NCBI GenBank assembly: GCA_964516635.1
Contig: CAZEZY010000012.1
Coordinates: forward strand, 1-30,606
DNA from: CAZEZY01 sp964516635
GTDB taxonomy: Bacteria > Pseudomonadota > Gammaproteobacteria > Burkholderiales > Burkholderiaceae_C
Direction of reading: 5' to 3'
DNA length: 30,606 nucleotides
Below the pieces are notes generated by a model that was given only the letters and a program-made list of their open reading frames with translations, did no database searches and had not been told where the DNA came from. The translations under genes were made by a program, and so were the position numbers. Positions 8,467 through 19,543 of the stretch are shown here, piece after piece (within the stretch, counting starts at the first letter, position 1; each line of letters starts with the position of its first letter).

Positions 8467-8482
8467 AGCAGAATGCATGCCA
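8467..8482 (-). promoter_or_regulatory. Candidate sigma-54 promoter for glnK2-amt2
   Basis: The minus strand reads TGGCATGCATTCTGCT: a -24-like TGGCA and a -12-like CTGCT with GG and GC exactly ten bases apart. The predicted start is near 8456, giving a leader of about 95 bases. The match at -12 is weaker than in the glnK1 promoter, but the palindrome at 8548-8568 lies about 100 bases upstream, where an NtrC enhancer is expected. Confidence 0.65.
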
Positions 8483-8547
8483 GCATGGACATGACGCGCA
8501 GAGCATGGATTACACTGCCCGCAACCCAAAGGCAGAAGCCTCTGGCA

Positions 8548-8568
8548 AGCGCACCAATGTTGTGCGCT
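8548..8568. promoter_or_regulatory. Candidate NtrC enhancer site
   Basis: A perfect seven-base inverted repeat, AGCGCAC and GTGCGCT, is separated by seven bases. It contains GCAC-N7-GTGC, the core of the enterobacterial NtrC site TGCACC-N5-GGTGCA. The centre is about 102 bases upstream of the predicted glnK2 start, the usual enhancer distance. It is also about 50 bases before the divergent comM start, so a comM regulator is an alternative. Confidence 0.6.
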
Positions 8569-8608
8569 CCAAACCGATGCATGACAACAACAGAGGGAGG
8601 ACACCACC

Positions 8609-10156
8609 ATGAGCTTGTGTGTGGTGCAAAGCCGCACCCTGGTAGGGCTGAACGCCCACCCGGTGAGTGTGGAAGTTCATCTGGCCAACGGATTGCCGGG
8701 CTTCACCCTGGTGGGCCTGGCCGATACCGAGGTCAAAGAAGCCCGTGAGCGCGTGCGATCGGCCATTCAGAACGCCGGGCTGGAGTGGCCACATTCACGT
8801 CGCATCACCGTGAACCTGGCCCCTGCCGACCTGCCCAAGGACTCAGGCCGGTTCGACCTGCCCATTGCCATCGGCATCCTGGCGGCCAGCGGCCAGTTGA
8901 ACGCCTCAGCGCTTGAAGGGCACGAGTTTGCGGGCGAACTTTCGCTCGGCGGTCACCTCAGGGGCGTTCGAGGCGCCCTGTCCATGAGCCTGGCTTTGCT
9001 GGACGATGCACCAGATCGGTGCAATCCCACCCGAAGCCTGGTCCTGCCGCCCGGAAGCGCAGAGGAGGCCGCCATGCTGAGTCAGGTCAAGGTCTACCGG
9101 GCCCGGCATCTGCTTGATGTGGTGCATCGCTTTCTGCCCGAGGGCCATGCCCTGACTGAACCACCCGATGCGGACGGGTGGTCGGAAATGCGCGGAATGC
9201 CGCCCGTCAACGCCCCTGAAATGGCCGACATGGCCGATGTGAAGGGTCAGGCCGCCGCGCGGCGGGCGCTGGAAATCGCGGCCGCCGGCCAGCACAGCCT
9301 GATCTTGAGCGGCCCCCCGGGATCGGGCAAGTCGATGCTGGCTCAAAGGCTGGCGAGCATCCTTCCCCCCATGGAAGACCGGGAGGCACTGGAGGCCGCA
9401 GCCGTCGCTTCGCTGGCTGGACGCTTCCATCTGGATCGGTGGGCCCGGCGCCCTTTCTGTGCCCCACACCACACTGCCAGCGCCACCGCCCTGGTGGGCG
9501 GCGGCAACCCACCCAGACCTGGCGAAATCTCGCTCGCCCACCATGGTGTCCTGTTTCTGGACGAAATGCCGGAATTCCCCCGCACCGCGCTCGAGGCCTT
9601 GCGTGAACCGCTCGAAACCGGACAGGTGCGGATTTCACGCGCCGCGCGCCAGACCGACTTTCCGGCGCGCTTCCAGTTGATCGGCGCCCTGAATCCGTGC
9701 CCCTGCGGTTACCTGGGCTCCACGGTCAAGGCCTGCCGCTGCACCCCCGACCAGGTGGCGCGCTACCAGGGCAAACTGAGTGGTCCGCTGCTGGATCGCA
9801 TCGACCTGCATGTGGACGTCCCGTTGATGCCACCGGTGCAACTGCTGGAATCGGCAGCCGGCGAATCGAGCGCCGCGGTGCGGGAGCGGGTGATCCGGGC
9901 CAGACAACGTGCGATGGCCCGCCAGGGCCACGCCAATCATCACCTGCAAGGGGAAGCCCTGACCCGGCATGCCCATCTCGAGACCGCTTCCAGCGACCTC
10001 CTCAAAACCGCCGCCACCCGGCTGGGATGGTCGGGACGCGCCACCCACCGGGCCATGCGGGTGGCCCGAACGATTGCGGACCTCGCTGGCAGCGAGACGA
10101 TCACCACACTGCACCTCGCAGAGGCCATGCAATACCGGCAACCCTTGCAGAAATGA
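8609..10156 (+). CDS. comM: ComM/YifB family Mg-chelatase-like AAA+ ATPase
   Basis: ComM is a hexameric AAA+ helicase that promotes branch migration during natural transformation in several Gram-negative bacteria; YifB is the same family. The 515-residue product has the N-terminal LonC-like (ChlI) domain (GLPGFTLVGLADTEVKEARERV, about residues 25-160), a Mg-chelatase AAA+ core with Walker A GPPGSGKS at 235-242 and Walker B LFLDE with Asp318-Glu319, and the C-terminal Mg_chelatase_C segment (residues about 410-510). The length is normal. GGGAGG at 8595-8600 is well placed for the ATG at 8609. It is divergent from glnK2 and appears monocistronic. Confidence 0.95.
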   Translation: MSLCVVQSRTLVGLNAHPVSVEVHLANGLPGFTLVGLADTEVKEARERVRSAIQNAGLEWPHSRRITVNLAPADLPKDSGRFDLPIAIGILAASGQLNASALEGHEFAGELSLGGHLRGVRGALSMSLALLDDAPDRCNPTRSLVLPPGSAEEAAMLSQVKVYRARHLLDVVHRFLPEGHALTEPPDADGWSEMRGMPPVNAPEMADMADVKGQAAARRALEIAAAGQHSLILSGPPGSGKSMLAQRLASILPPMEDREALEAAAVASLAGRFHLDRWARRPFCAPHHTASATALVGGGNPPRPGEISLAHHGVLFLDEMPEFPRTALEALREPLETGQVRISRAARQTDFPARFQLIGALNPCPCGYLGSTVKACRCTPDQVARYQGKLSGPLLDRIDLHVDVPLMPPVQLLESAAGESSAAVRERVIRARQRAMARQGHANHHLQGEALTRHAHLETASSDLLKTAATRLGWSGRATHRAMRVARTIADLAGSETITTLHLAEAMQYRQPLQK

Positions 10157-10353
10157 AACCATCACCCCGCCACGGATCCCGATCCAGGGCGGTCTGGCCC
10201 CGCTGGTCGTGATCGAGGGTTTGCGCAACGTTCCTGCGGATCGCCCTCAAACCCAAGCATCATCCATGATGATGACGACGCATGTTCAGCAGGGCTTTGT
10301 CCAACTGCGCACAGTGGCACACAAGTGAACACCACCGAACCAGGTGGACGGTA

Positions 10354-11004
10354 TCAGTATCGCGGGGTTTGACTGGCATTCATGAAGGGCGGACGACGCC
10401 CCACCAAGGCCTCGAGTTCGATCAGCTCTTCGTCTCGATGTCCTTTGACCATTGCCGTGCTCACCATCGCCTGACCCGATTCACGACTGACCATGATGGG
10501 CTTGTCGTGATAGGTGGCTTGCAGACGAATCGCCAGGCTCGGATCGGCGACGGGCACCACTTCGGCCTTGCCGTAGCACAGACAAAAGTAGGTCTGATCC
10601 GGATCGGCTTCCAGATAGCAGCCAGTCCCGCGAATACCGATCGTGGCCGATGGGGTTTGCAGGCTTTTTTCGCCAGGCCCGAACACCGACAGCAGCTTGC
10701 CCTGCACCACACGCAACACCCAGACAGCGCCTTCGGCAAAATGCCCAACTTCAGACCGTTCACGCAGCAAGAAGGCATCACGGCCCATCACATAGATGGC
10801 CTCTGCGCCCTCCCCGGTGGTGATGACGTCTCCCGGTAGCACCACCCGTCCGATGTGGGCAGGTTCACCGTTGATGCGAACGTCACCGTGAATGCGGCGA
10901 AATCCTGGTGCAACGGGGCGGGTTCCTGCCGCCCAGACCCGTGCGGGCCCCAACCCGACAGACAGCCAGGTCAGGAAGGCAAGGATGGGTCTTCTGGAAA
11001 TCAT
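10354..11004 (-). CDS. Exported FecR-domain protein
   Basis: This is a 216-residue protein of unknown role with a FecR-like domain. Residues 1-24 form a signal peptide; its start MISRRPILAFLTW carries Ser-Arg-Arg-x-hydrophobic-hydrophobic, a possible Tat motif, and it ends VWA-AG. The mature part has GDVRINGEPAHIG, VLPGDVITTGEGAEAIYVM and TIGIRGTGCYLEA, the repeating turns of FecR domains, which in iron signalling bind periplasmic ligands or sigma regulators. No sigma or TonB genes are nearby, so an iron role is not supported. Three cysteines occur in a short span (GTGCYLEA and YFCLCYG). The ATG at 11004 lies 16 bases after metH, so co-transcription with metH is likely. Confidence 0.8.
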   Translation of the reverse strand: MISRRPILAFLTWLSVGLGPARVWAAGTRPVAPGFRRIHGDVRINGEPAHIGRVVLPGDVITTGEGAEAIYVMGRDAFLLRERSEVGHFAEGAVWVLRVVQGKLLSVFGPGEKSLQTPSATIGIRGTGCYLEADPDQTYFCLCYGKAEVVPVADPSLAIRLQATYHDKPIMVSRESGQAMVSTAMVKGHRDEELIELEALVGRRPPFMNASQTPRY

Positions 11005-11020
11005 GGGCCCGATTGTGACA

Positions 11021-13747
<2,727 letters not shown>

Positions 13748-13777
13748 GGGCGCGGCACTCACCTGCACAGGCAGACA

Positions 13778-13865
13778 TCAGGTGAGCGCGGTTGACAATG
13801 ACACAGCCCCAAGCCTGACGGCGCCGTACCTCCGTACCGCGTCGCTGCAGCGCTCCTTGGGATCA
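13778..13865 (-). promoter_or_regulatory. S-adenosylhomocysteine (SAH) riboswitch upstream of metH
   Basis: On the minus strand the leader reads CCCAAGGAGCGCTGCAGCG and ends CAACCGCGCTCACC, matching the known SAH riboswitch core (GAGGRGCGCUGC, GGCUCGG, CGCUCAC). P1 is formed by CCCAAG (13861-13856) with CTTGGG (13813-13808), a covarying A-U version of the usual G-C pairs. The pseudoknot is GAGCGC (13855-13850) with GCGCTC (13789-13784). The class is known to switch on methyl-cycle genes when SAH accumulates. It lies 30 bases before the metH start. Confidence 0.9.
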
Positions 13866-13875
13866 ACCTGCCATT

Positions 13876-14646
13876 TTACCGGGCCGCATTCAGAAACGCT
13901 TCCAGCAGGGGGTTGCAGTCCAGCATCTTTTCGCCGCTCAGGTGGTGGAATTCCGGGTGCCACTGCACGCCGCAAACAAAGCTGCGCCCGGACCAGCGGA
14001 TCGCTTCCACCACCCCGTCTGGTGCGGTGGCTTCCACCACCACGTCTTTGCCCAGCCGGCGGACGGCCTGGTGGTGGATCGATGCCACCTGGCCTCCTTG
14101 CACCTTGAACCAGTCCTTCATCTTGCCGCCAGCCGTGAAGGTGACTTCGTGCACATTGCGGTCGTAATCGGGGGTTTCGTGACCCTGGCTGTCGGGGCAC
14201 TGGGTCGGCAGATCCTGGTACAGGCTGCCGCCCAGCGCGACGTTGATGAGCTGCATGCCCCGGCAGATGCCCAGAATGGGCTTGCCCGCCTCCATGAACT
14301 CGTGCACCAGTTCCAGCTCGTAGGCATCGCGCACCGGGTCACCACGCCATTCGGGCTTCAGGGGCTCTTCACCATAGGCACGCGGGCTCACGTCGGCACC
14401 CCCCTGCAGCAACAGGCCATCGAGGTAATCCGCATAATCGCGGATGCGGATGTTGCTGCGCATCAGCGCCCCGTCGGACAGCACCGACGGCACCATCAGC
14501 ACCAGCGTGTCGCGCGAGGCAGCCCATTGCGCCACCGACTGCTCGAGCACCTGCAAGGTTTTGGTTTTCAGGCCCGTCCCCCCTGTTTCAGGGTGAAAGA
14601 TGCGGGCAGACAGACCGATGTGAACAGGGCGACGGCGACCCATCAT
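13876..14646 (-). CDS. Class I glutamine amidotransferase, peptidase C26 (PuuD-like)
   Basis: The family hydrolyses gamma-glutamyl amides; PuuD cleaves gamma-glutamyl-GABA in putrescine breakdown. The 256-residue product has the oxyanion strand GLLLQGGADVSP, the nucleophile elbow GICRGMQ with Cys128, and VQWHPEFH with His230 and Glu232 completing the triad. The substrate is not decidable, and no other puu genes are adjacent. The start is chosen at the ATG at 14646, with GGAG five bases upstream; ATG at 14643 or GTG at 14652 are alternatives. It follows the TetR gene by 11 bases on the same strand and may be co-transcribed with it. Its stop lies only 10 bases before the riboswitch. Confidence 0.88.
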   Translation of the reverse strand: MMGRRRPVHIGLSARIFHPETGGTGLKTKTLQVLEQSVAQWAASRDTLVLMVPSVLSDGALMRSNIRIRDYADYLDGLLLQGGADVSPRAYGEEPLKPEWRGDPVRDAYELELVHEFMEAGKPILGICRGMQLINVALGGSLYQDLPTQCPDSQGHETPDYDRNVHEVTFTAGGKMKDWFKVQGGQVASIHHQAVRRLGKDVVVEATAPDGVVEAIRWSGRSFVCGVQWHPEFHHLSGEKMLDCNPLLEAFLNAAR

Positions 14647-14657
14647 GCGCACTCCAG

Positions 14658-15284
14658 CTAGGTTGATTTCATGATCGGCCGCGAATCGTGAATCTGCATG
14701 AACAGGTCCACCACCTCGGCCACGTGCCGGCGTGTGCCTTCATCGTCCCGCTGCGGAGGCAGTCCGTAGAGCGCACGCACGATGTCAAGTCCGATCCACA
14801 TGCCCAGCAGGTGTTCCGCACAGCGTTCAGGGACTGGAAAGTGGGCCAGCCCGGCCGCATCGGCCGCCTGCATCCAGCCCGCCAGGCGCATGAGCGCAAA
14901 ATGCGGCCCTTTCTGATAGATCAGGGCGGCTTCCTCGCTGGACAGGCCCTGCAGGCCGGCAATCGCCCGGACAAACCGCCAGTAGTCCTCGCTCTGGATG
15001 AAAGCCACCACCCGCTCACCAAAACCGATCAATGCCTCACGCACGCCCACCCGGCTGGCCGGGGTCACGTCAAGCTCCGATGACAGATCCCGAACGCACT
15101 GCTGCACCACGGCATCCAGCAAGGCCTGGCGGTTGGCATAGCGCGCGTAAACGGTGACCTTGGACACGCCTGCCCGCCTGGCAACGGCATCCATGGAGCA
15201 GGCTTGTGGCCCTTCGCTGAACAGCAATTCGGTGGCCGCCTGAAGAATGGCCTGATCTTTGCTGGCATCAACGGGACGTGGCAC
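14658..15284 (-). CDS. TetR/AcrR family transcriptional repressor of the RND operon
   Basis: This is a 208-residue dimeric DNA-binding regulator. The N-terminal helix-turn-helix domain is clear (AILQAATELLFSEGPQACSM, then VARRAGVSKVTVYARYANRQ, about residues 10-58), followed by an alpha-helical ligand-binding domain of the TetR_C type. A GTG at 15284 with GGAG five bases ahead is chosen because translation from the TTG at 15359 would add an unstructured Pro/Gly-rich extension. It is divergent from the membrane-fusion gene, with a perfect inverted repeat in between, so it most likely represses the efflux operon and itself. The inducer is unknown. Confidence 0.87.
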   Translation of the reverse strand: MPRPVDASKDQAILQAATELLFSEGPQACSMDAVARRAGVSKVTVYARYANRQALLDAVVQQCVRDLSSELDVTPASRVGVREALIGFGERVVAFIQSEDYWRFVRAIAGLQGLSSEEAALIYQKGPHFALMRLAGWMQAADAAGLAHFPVPERCAEHLLGMWIGLDIVRALYGLPPQRDDEGTRRHVAEVVDLFMQIHDSRPIMKST

Positions 15285-15342
15285 GGCGGCTCCGGAGAAA
15301 AACCCCGGAGGACACCGCTGAAAGGGCAACCATCCGGATTCA

Positions 15343-15358
15343 TGAACAACTTTGTTCA
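15343..15358. promoter_or_regulatory. Candidate TetR operator
   Basis: TGAACAA-CT-TTGTTCA is a perfect seven-base inverted repeat with a two-base centre. It lies between the divergent tetR and RND operon starts and abuts the only AT-rich segment (AATAAT at 15358-15363) of the intergenic region. Symmetry and length fit TetR-family operators. Confidence 0.75.
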
Positions 15359-15396
15359 ATAATACCCCTCCACGTCACCTCGATGAGATGCCTTCC

Positions 15397-16473
15397 ATGA
15401 AAACCCTTCCGTTCTGGGCCTCCCTGATGCTCATGGCTGCCTGGCTGGGTCTGTCGGGTTGCTCCCGGCCAGCCAGCTCACCCGAAGCGGTCACGCCTGC
15501 GCCATGGGTGCGAACCACGACCATCGAGAGCGCAGCGTCTGCGCCGCTGGTCTTGTCCGGTGTGGTCCGTGCCCGCCACGAGGCACCGATGGCTTTTCAG
15601 ATGGGTGGCCGTGTGCTGAGCCGGCACGTGGAGGCCGGACAAACCGTTCGCGCCGGTCAGTTGCTGTTTGCACTGGACCCGCGCGATGTGGTCACCACCG
15701 AGCAGACCGCTGCCGCCCAGCTGGCCGCGGCCGAAGCCGCCATGGTGATCGCCCAGCGGGAACTGGAACGGCAGAAACAGCTGGTGGCACAGGGGTTTGT
15801 GAGCCCGCAGACACTGGATCGCCTGGAGCTGAGCCTGCGCAACACCTTGAGCCAGCTGGACGCCGCGCGCGCCGTCGCTGCCCAGTCCCGCAACGCCCGG
15901 GGCTACACCGAGCTGCGCGCCCCGCGCGATGGCGTGATCCTGGAAGTGACGGGCGAGGCCGGGCAGGTGGTGACATCGGGCATGAGCCTGGCCACGCTGG
16001 CACACGCGGGCGCTCGAGAGGTCGAGGTGTTTCTGCCCCAGCCACACCCGGCCCCCACCAGCGGCGAGGCACAGCAGGCTGGCGTGGCCAGCCTGCCGGT
16101 ATCGCTGCGCGAGGTGGCGGGCGCAGCCGACCCGCAAAGCCGCACCTGGCGTGCCCGCTACCGCCTGCCCGAGGGGGCGGCGCCCGAGCAGTGGGCCCTG
16201 GGTGCCGTGGTGCGGCTGGTGCTGACGCCGCCAGGTACATCGACCGCCGCAGGCACGCAGCGGGTTCCCCTGGCCGCGCTGGACGAGAGGGCCGAGGGCG
16301 CCCGCCTGTGGCGCGTGAACAACGGGCTCGCCGAGCCGATCCCCGTGACCGTGCTGGCGCTGGGCAGCACCCACGCGGACATCCGGAGCCCACTCGCGAC
16401 CGGTGACCGCATCGTGGCGCTGGGCACCCACCGGCTGACCCCCGGCCTGGCCGTGCGGGAGCTCGCCCCATGA
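15397..16473 (+). CDS. RND efflux membrane-fusion (periplasmic adaptor) lipoprotein
   Basis: This is the 358-residue adaptor of a tripartite RND exporter. It has a lipoprotein signal peptide with lipobox LSGC, the lipidated cysteine being Cys22. Then come a beta-barrel/lipoyl part (FQMGGRVLSRHVEAGQTVRAGQLLFALDPRD, split by position at about residues 70-105), a coiled-coil hairpin rich in Ala/Gln/Glu (about 105-170), and the second lipoyl half with YTELRAPRDGVILEV. The ATG at 15397 is used because it starts the signal peptide; ATG at 15388 is possible. Its stop overlaps the permease start by four bases. No outer-membrane channel gene is present, so a shared TolC-like protein is expected. Confidence 0.92.
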   Translation: MKTLPFWASLMLMAAWLGLSGCSRPASSPEAVTPAPWVRTTTIESAASAPLVLSGVVRARHEAPMAFQMGGRVLSRHVEAGQTVRAGQLLFALDPRDVVTTEQTAAAQLAAAEAAMVIAQRELERQKQLVAQGFVSPQTLDRLELSLRNTLSQLDAARAVAAQSRNARGYTELRAPRDGVILEVTGEAGQVVTSGMSLATLAHAGAREVEVFLPQPHPAPTSGEAQQAGVASLPVSLREVAGAADPQSRTWRARYRLPEGAAPEQWALGAVVRLVLTPPGTSTAAGTQRVPLAALDERAEGARLWRVNNGLAEPIPVTVLALGSTHADIRSPLATGDRIVALGTHRLTPGLAVRELAP

Positions 16474-19400
16474 ATTTCCCCAACCTGTCGGCGCTCGCGG
16501 TCCGCGAGCGGGCCGTCACGCTGTTTTTCGTCATCCTGTCGGTCGCGGCCGGCGTCTATGCCTTCCTGTCACTGGGTCGTGCCGAAGACCCGGCCTTCAC
16601 CGTCCGGGTGATGATGGTGTCGGCCATCTGGCCAGGGGCCACCACCGAAGACATGCAGTCCCAGGTGGTCGACCGGCTGGAAAAACGCATCCAGGAAGTG
16701 GACTATCTGTACAAGATCGAATCCACCATCCGGCCTGGTCGCGCCGACCTGCAGGTGGAATTCCACGACTACACGCCGGGCGACAAGGTGCCCGACCTTT
16801 TCGACGATGTGCGCAAACGGATGTCGGACGAAACCGGGCGCCTGCCTCGCGGCGTCATCGGCCCGATCGTGAACGACGACTTTGCCGACGTGTACTTTTC
16901 GCTCATGGCCCTGACGGCGCCAGGGCTGGAGATGCGCGCACTGACGCGCGAGGCCGAAGCCATCCGCGACCGGCTGCAGCGCGTGCCGGGCCTGCACAAG
17001 GCGGTGCTGCTGGCCGAACGGCCCGAACGCGTGTTCATCGACTTCGACATGACGCGGCTCAACCAGCTCGGGCTGTCGCCCCAGGCGGTGTTTGATGCCA
17101 TTGACGCCAGCAACCAGCTGGTGCCCGCCGGCTCGCTGGACCTGGATGGCCCTCGGGCCTTCCTGCGCGTGCAAGCCAACCTGGCGGACCCCGACCAACT
17201 CGCCGCCCTGCCCCTTCGAATCGGATCTCGGCTCCTGCGACTGTCGGACATCGCCACCATCCGGCCAGGCCACGAAGACCCGCCCGCCTACCTGGTTCGC
17301 GCCCGGGGGGAGGACGCCCTGCTCCTGGGGGTGGTGATGCGCAAAGGCGAGAACGGCCTCGCCTTCGGACAACGGCTGGCAAGCTTCGTGGCCAGCGAGC
17401 AGGAGCGCCTGCCCCTCGGCATGGAACTGTCGGTCCTGACCAACCAGACCGACGCGATTGCCAAGGCCGTGGACCTGTTCCAGGTGAAGTTCCTGGTGGC
17501 GGTGGCCGTGGTGATGGCCGTGAGCATGCTGGCCATCGGCTTCCGCGCCGGACTGGTGGTCGGGATCGCGGTGCCGCTCACACTCGGTCTCACCTTCCTG
17601 CTGATGAAGCTCACCAACGTCAACCTCGACCGCATCACGCTGGGCGCGCTCATCATCGCGCTGGGCCTGCTGGTGGACGACGCCATCATCGCCATCGAAA
17701 TGATGATCGTGAAGATGGAAGAGGGCTGGGACCGCGTGCGTGCCGCCAGCCATGCCTGGAACGTGACCGCCGCGCCCATGCTGTTTGGCACGCTGGTGAC
17801 GGTGGCCGGTTTCGTGCCCATCGGTTTTGCGAAATCGGGCGTGGGCGAATACGCCGGCAACATCTTCTGGGTGCTGGCTTTTGCGCTCATCGTGTCGTGG
17901 CTGGTGGCCGTGACCTTCACGCCCTACCTGGGGGTGAAACTGCTGCCCAGCTACCACCGGCACAACGCTGGGAGCTTGTACCAGACGCCCGGGTACCGAC
18001 GACTGCGCGCCCTCATCACGGCGTGCGTGCGCTACCGCAAGACGGTGGTGGCCGGGACCGTGCTGCTGCTCGTGCTGAGCGTGCTGGCCATGGTCAACCT
18101 GGTCCAGAAACAGTTCTTTCCCAGTTCCGACCGGCCGGAGGTGCTGATCAGCGTGAACCTGCCGCAGGGCAGCAGCATTCACACCACCGATGCCACGGTG
18201 CGTCGCATCGAATCCATCCTGGCGGACATGCCCGAGGTGCGGACCCTGTCGTCCTACCTGGGGGCGGGTGCGCCGCGCTTCTTCATATCCGCCAACCCCG
18301 AGCAACCCGACACCGCCTTTGCCAAACTCATCGCCATCGGGCACGACCCCGCGACGCGTGACCACATCATCCATGAGTTGCAGTCGCGTATCGACGCCGG
18401 CGAATTCCCGGAAGCGCGTGTGCGCGTGACACGCCTGCTGTTCGGCCCACCCGTGCCATGGCCGGTGAGCTTCCGCATCGTGGGACCCGACCCGGCCGAG
18501 CTGCGCCGCATCGCAAACGAGTTGCGGGTCATCATGGAGGCCCATCCGAATACGTTCAACACCCACCTCGACTGGGACGAACGCGCACCGGTGCTGCACC
18601 TGAACACCGACCTCGACCGCCTGCGCCAGATCGGCCTGACCCCGCGGGATGTGGCGCAGCAGCTGCAGTTCCAGCTCGACGGTGTGCCCGTGACCGAAGT
18701 GCGGCAGGACATCCGCACCGTGCAGGTGCGCGCCCGGGCCGAACGCAGCGATGGCGTGCTCATGCCCGAACAGATCGAACTGCGCACGCAGGACGGCCGC
18801 AAGGTGGCGCTCAGCCAGATCGGCCAGATCGAGGTGCGTTACGAAGACCCGGTGATCAAGCGCTTCAACCGCGAACGCTTCCTGGCCGTTCACACCGACG
18901 TGGCGGGCGCCCAGCCGCCCGATGTGTCCAACGCGCTCTGGCAACAAATGGCCGACCTGCGCGCGGCGCTTCCGCCCGGCTACCGGATCGACATCGGTGG
19001 CTCGGTCGAGCAATCGGGCAAGGCCGACCGCTCCATCCAGAAACTGCAGCCGGTCATGGTGGCCCTCATGCTGATCTTTGTGATGCTGCAGATGCGCTCG
19101 TTCTCGGGCACCTTCATGGTGGTGGCCACGGCGCCACTGGGGCTCGTCGGCGCGGTGATGGCGTTGCTGCTGTTCAACCAGCCCTTCGGGTTCGTGGCGC
19201 TGCTCGGCCTGATTGGTCTGGCGGGCATCCTCATGCGCAACACCATGATCCTGACCCAGCAGGTGCAGGACAACTTCGACGAAGGCATGGAGGCCTGGTC
19301 GGCCGTGGTTGAAGCCGCGGTGCAACGGGCCCGCCCGGTGATCCTGACCGCACTGGCGGCGGTGCTGGCCTTTGTGCCCCTGACGCTGGACCTCTTCTGG

Positions 19401-19526
19401 GGGCCGCTGGCCTACGTGCTGATTGGCGGCGTGGCCATGGGCACCGTGATCACGCTGTTGTTTGTGCCAGCGCTGTATGCGCTGTGGTTCCGGCTGGGCA
19501 AGGCACCCGGCCCCGCCGGTGCCTGA
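16470..19526 (+). CDS. RND family efflux permease (AcrB/HAE1-type inner-membrane pump)
   Basis: This is a 1018-residue proton-driven pump subunit of normal family length. It has the two-fold RND repeat: membrane helix 1 at about 12-32, a large periplasmic loop, helices 2-6, a second helix 7 at about 525-545, a second loop, and helices 8-12. The proton-relay aspartates are in LLVDDAIIAIEMM (Asp403-Asp404). The sequence MNFPNLSALAVRERAVTLFF and the motif PFGFVALLGLIGLAGILMRN are typical of the HAE1 branch handling drugs, solvents or organic compounds rather than metal ions. The substrate is unknown. It is translationally coupled to the adaptor (ATGA) and presumably controlled by the divergent TetR. 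Confidence 0.94.
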   Translation: MNFPNLSALAVRERAVTLFFVILSVAAGVYAFLSLGRAEDPAFTVRVMMVSAIWPGATTEDMQSQVVDRLEKRIQEVDYLYKIESTIRPGRADLQVEFHDYTPGDKVPDLFDDVRKRMSDETGRLPRGVIGPIVNDDFADVYFSLMALTAPGLEMRALTREAEAIRDRLQRVPGLHKAVLLAERPERVFIDFDMTRLNQLGLSPQAVFDAIDASNQLVPAGSLDLDGPRAFLRVQANLADPDQLAALPLRIGSRLLRLSDIATIRPGHEDPPAYLVRARGEDALLLGVVMRKGENGLAFGQRLASFVASEQERLPLGMELSVLTNQTDAIAKAVDLFQVKFLVAVAVVMAVSMLAIGFRAGLVVGIAVPLTLGLTFLLMKLTNVNLDRITLGALIIALGLLVDDAIIAIEMMIVKMEEGWDRVRAASHAWNVTAAPMLFGTLVTVAGFVPIGFAKSGVGEYAGNIFWVLAFALIVSWLVAVTFTPYLGVKLLPSYHRHNAGSLYQTPGYRRLRALITACVRYRKTVVAGTVLLLVLSVLAMVNLVQKQFFPSSDRPEVLISVNLPQGSSIHTTDATVRRIESILADMPEVRTLSSYLGAGAPRFFISANPEQPDTAFAKLIAIGHDPATRDHIIHELQSRIDAGEFPEARVRVTRLLFGPPVPWPVSFRIVGPDPAELRRIANELRVIMEAHPNTFNTHLDWDERAPVLHLNTDLDRLRQIGLTPRDVAQQLQFQLDGVPVTEVRQDIRTVQVRARAERSDGVLMPEQIELRTQDGRKVALSQIGQIEVRYEDPVIKRFNRERFLAVHTDVAGAQPPDVSNALWQQMADLRAALPPGYRIDIGGSVEQSGKADRSIQKLQPVMVALMLIFVMLQMRSFSGTFMVVATAPLGLVGAVMALLLFNQPFGFVALLGLIGLAGILMRNTMILTQQVQDNFDEGMEAWSAVVEAAVQRARPVILTALAAVLAFVPLTLDLFWGPLAYVLIGGVAMGTVITLLFVPALYALWFRLGKAPGPAGA

Positions 19527-19531
19527 ACCCC

Positions 19532-19543
19532 TCAGACGTTGAA
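19532..19543 (+). repeat. Left 12-bp direct repeat (cassette edge)
   Basis: TCAGACGTTGAA occurs here, five bases after the RND permease stop, and again at 22741-22752, where it encodes the last codons and stop of ychF on the minus strand. A short hairpin (GCGTGA-gtgg-TCACGC, 19544-19559) follows immediately. Confidence 0.55.

Noticed and set aside
10332..10347. Hairpin CCACC-N6-GGTGG after the FecR-like gene
   Set aside because: Five-base arms and no T tract on the minus strand; not enough to call a terminator.
10157..10353. Possible small gene or RNA between comM and the FecR-like gene
   Set aside because: Short frames here have no good ribosome-binding site or recognisable protein, and no clear RNA structure is visible.
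16569..19325. A 918-codon open frame on the minus strand opposite the RND permease
   Set aside because: It is low-complexity and His/Gln-rich with no domain; the plus strand encodes a complete, canonical RND pump.
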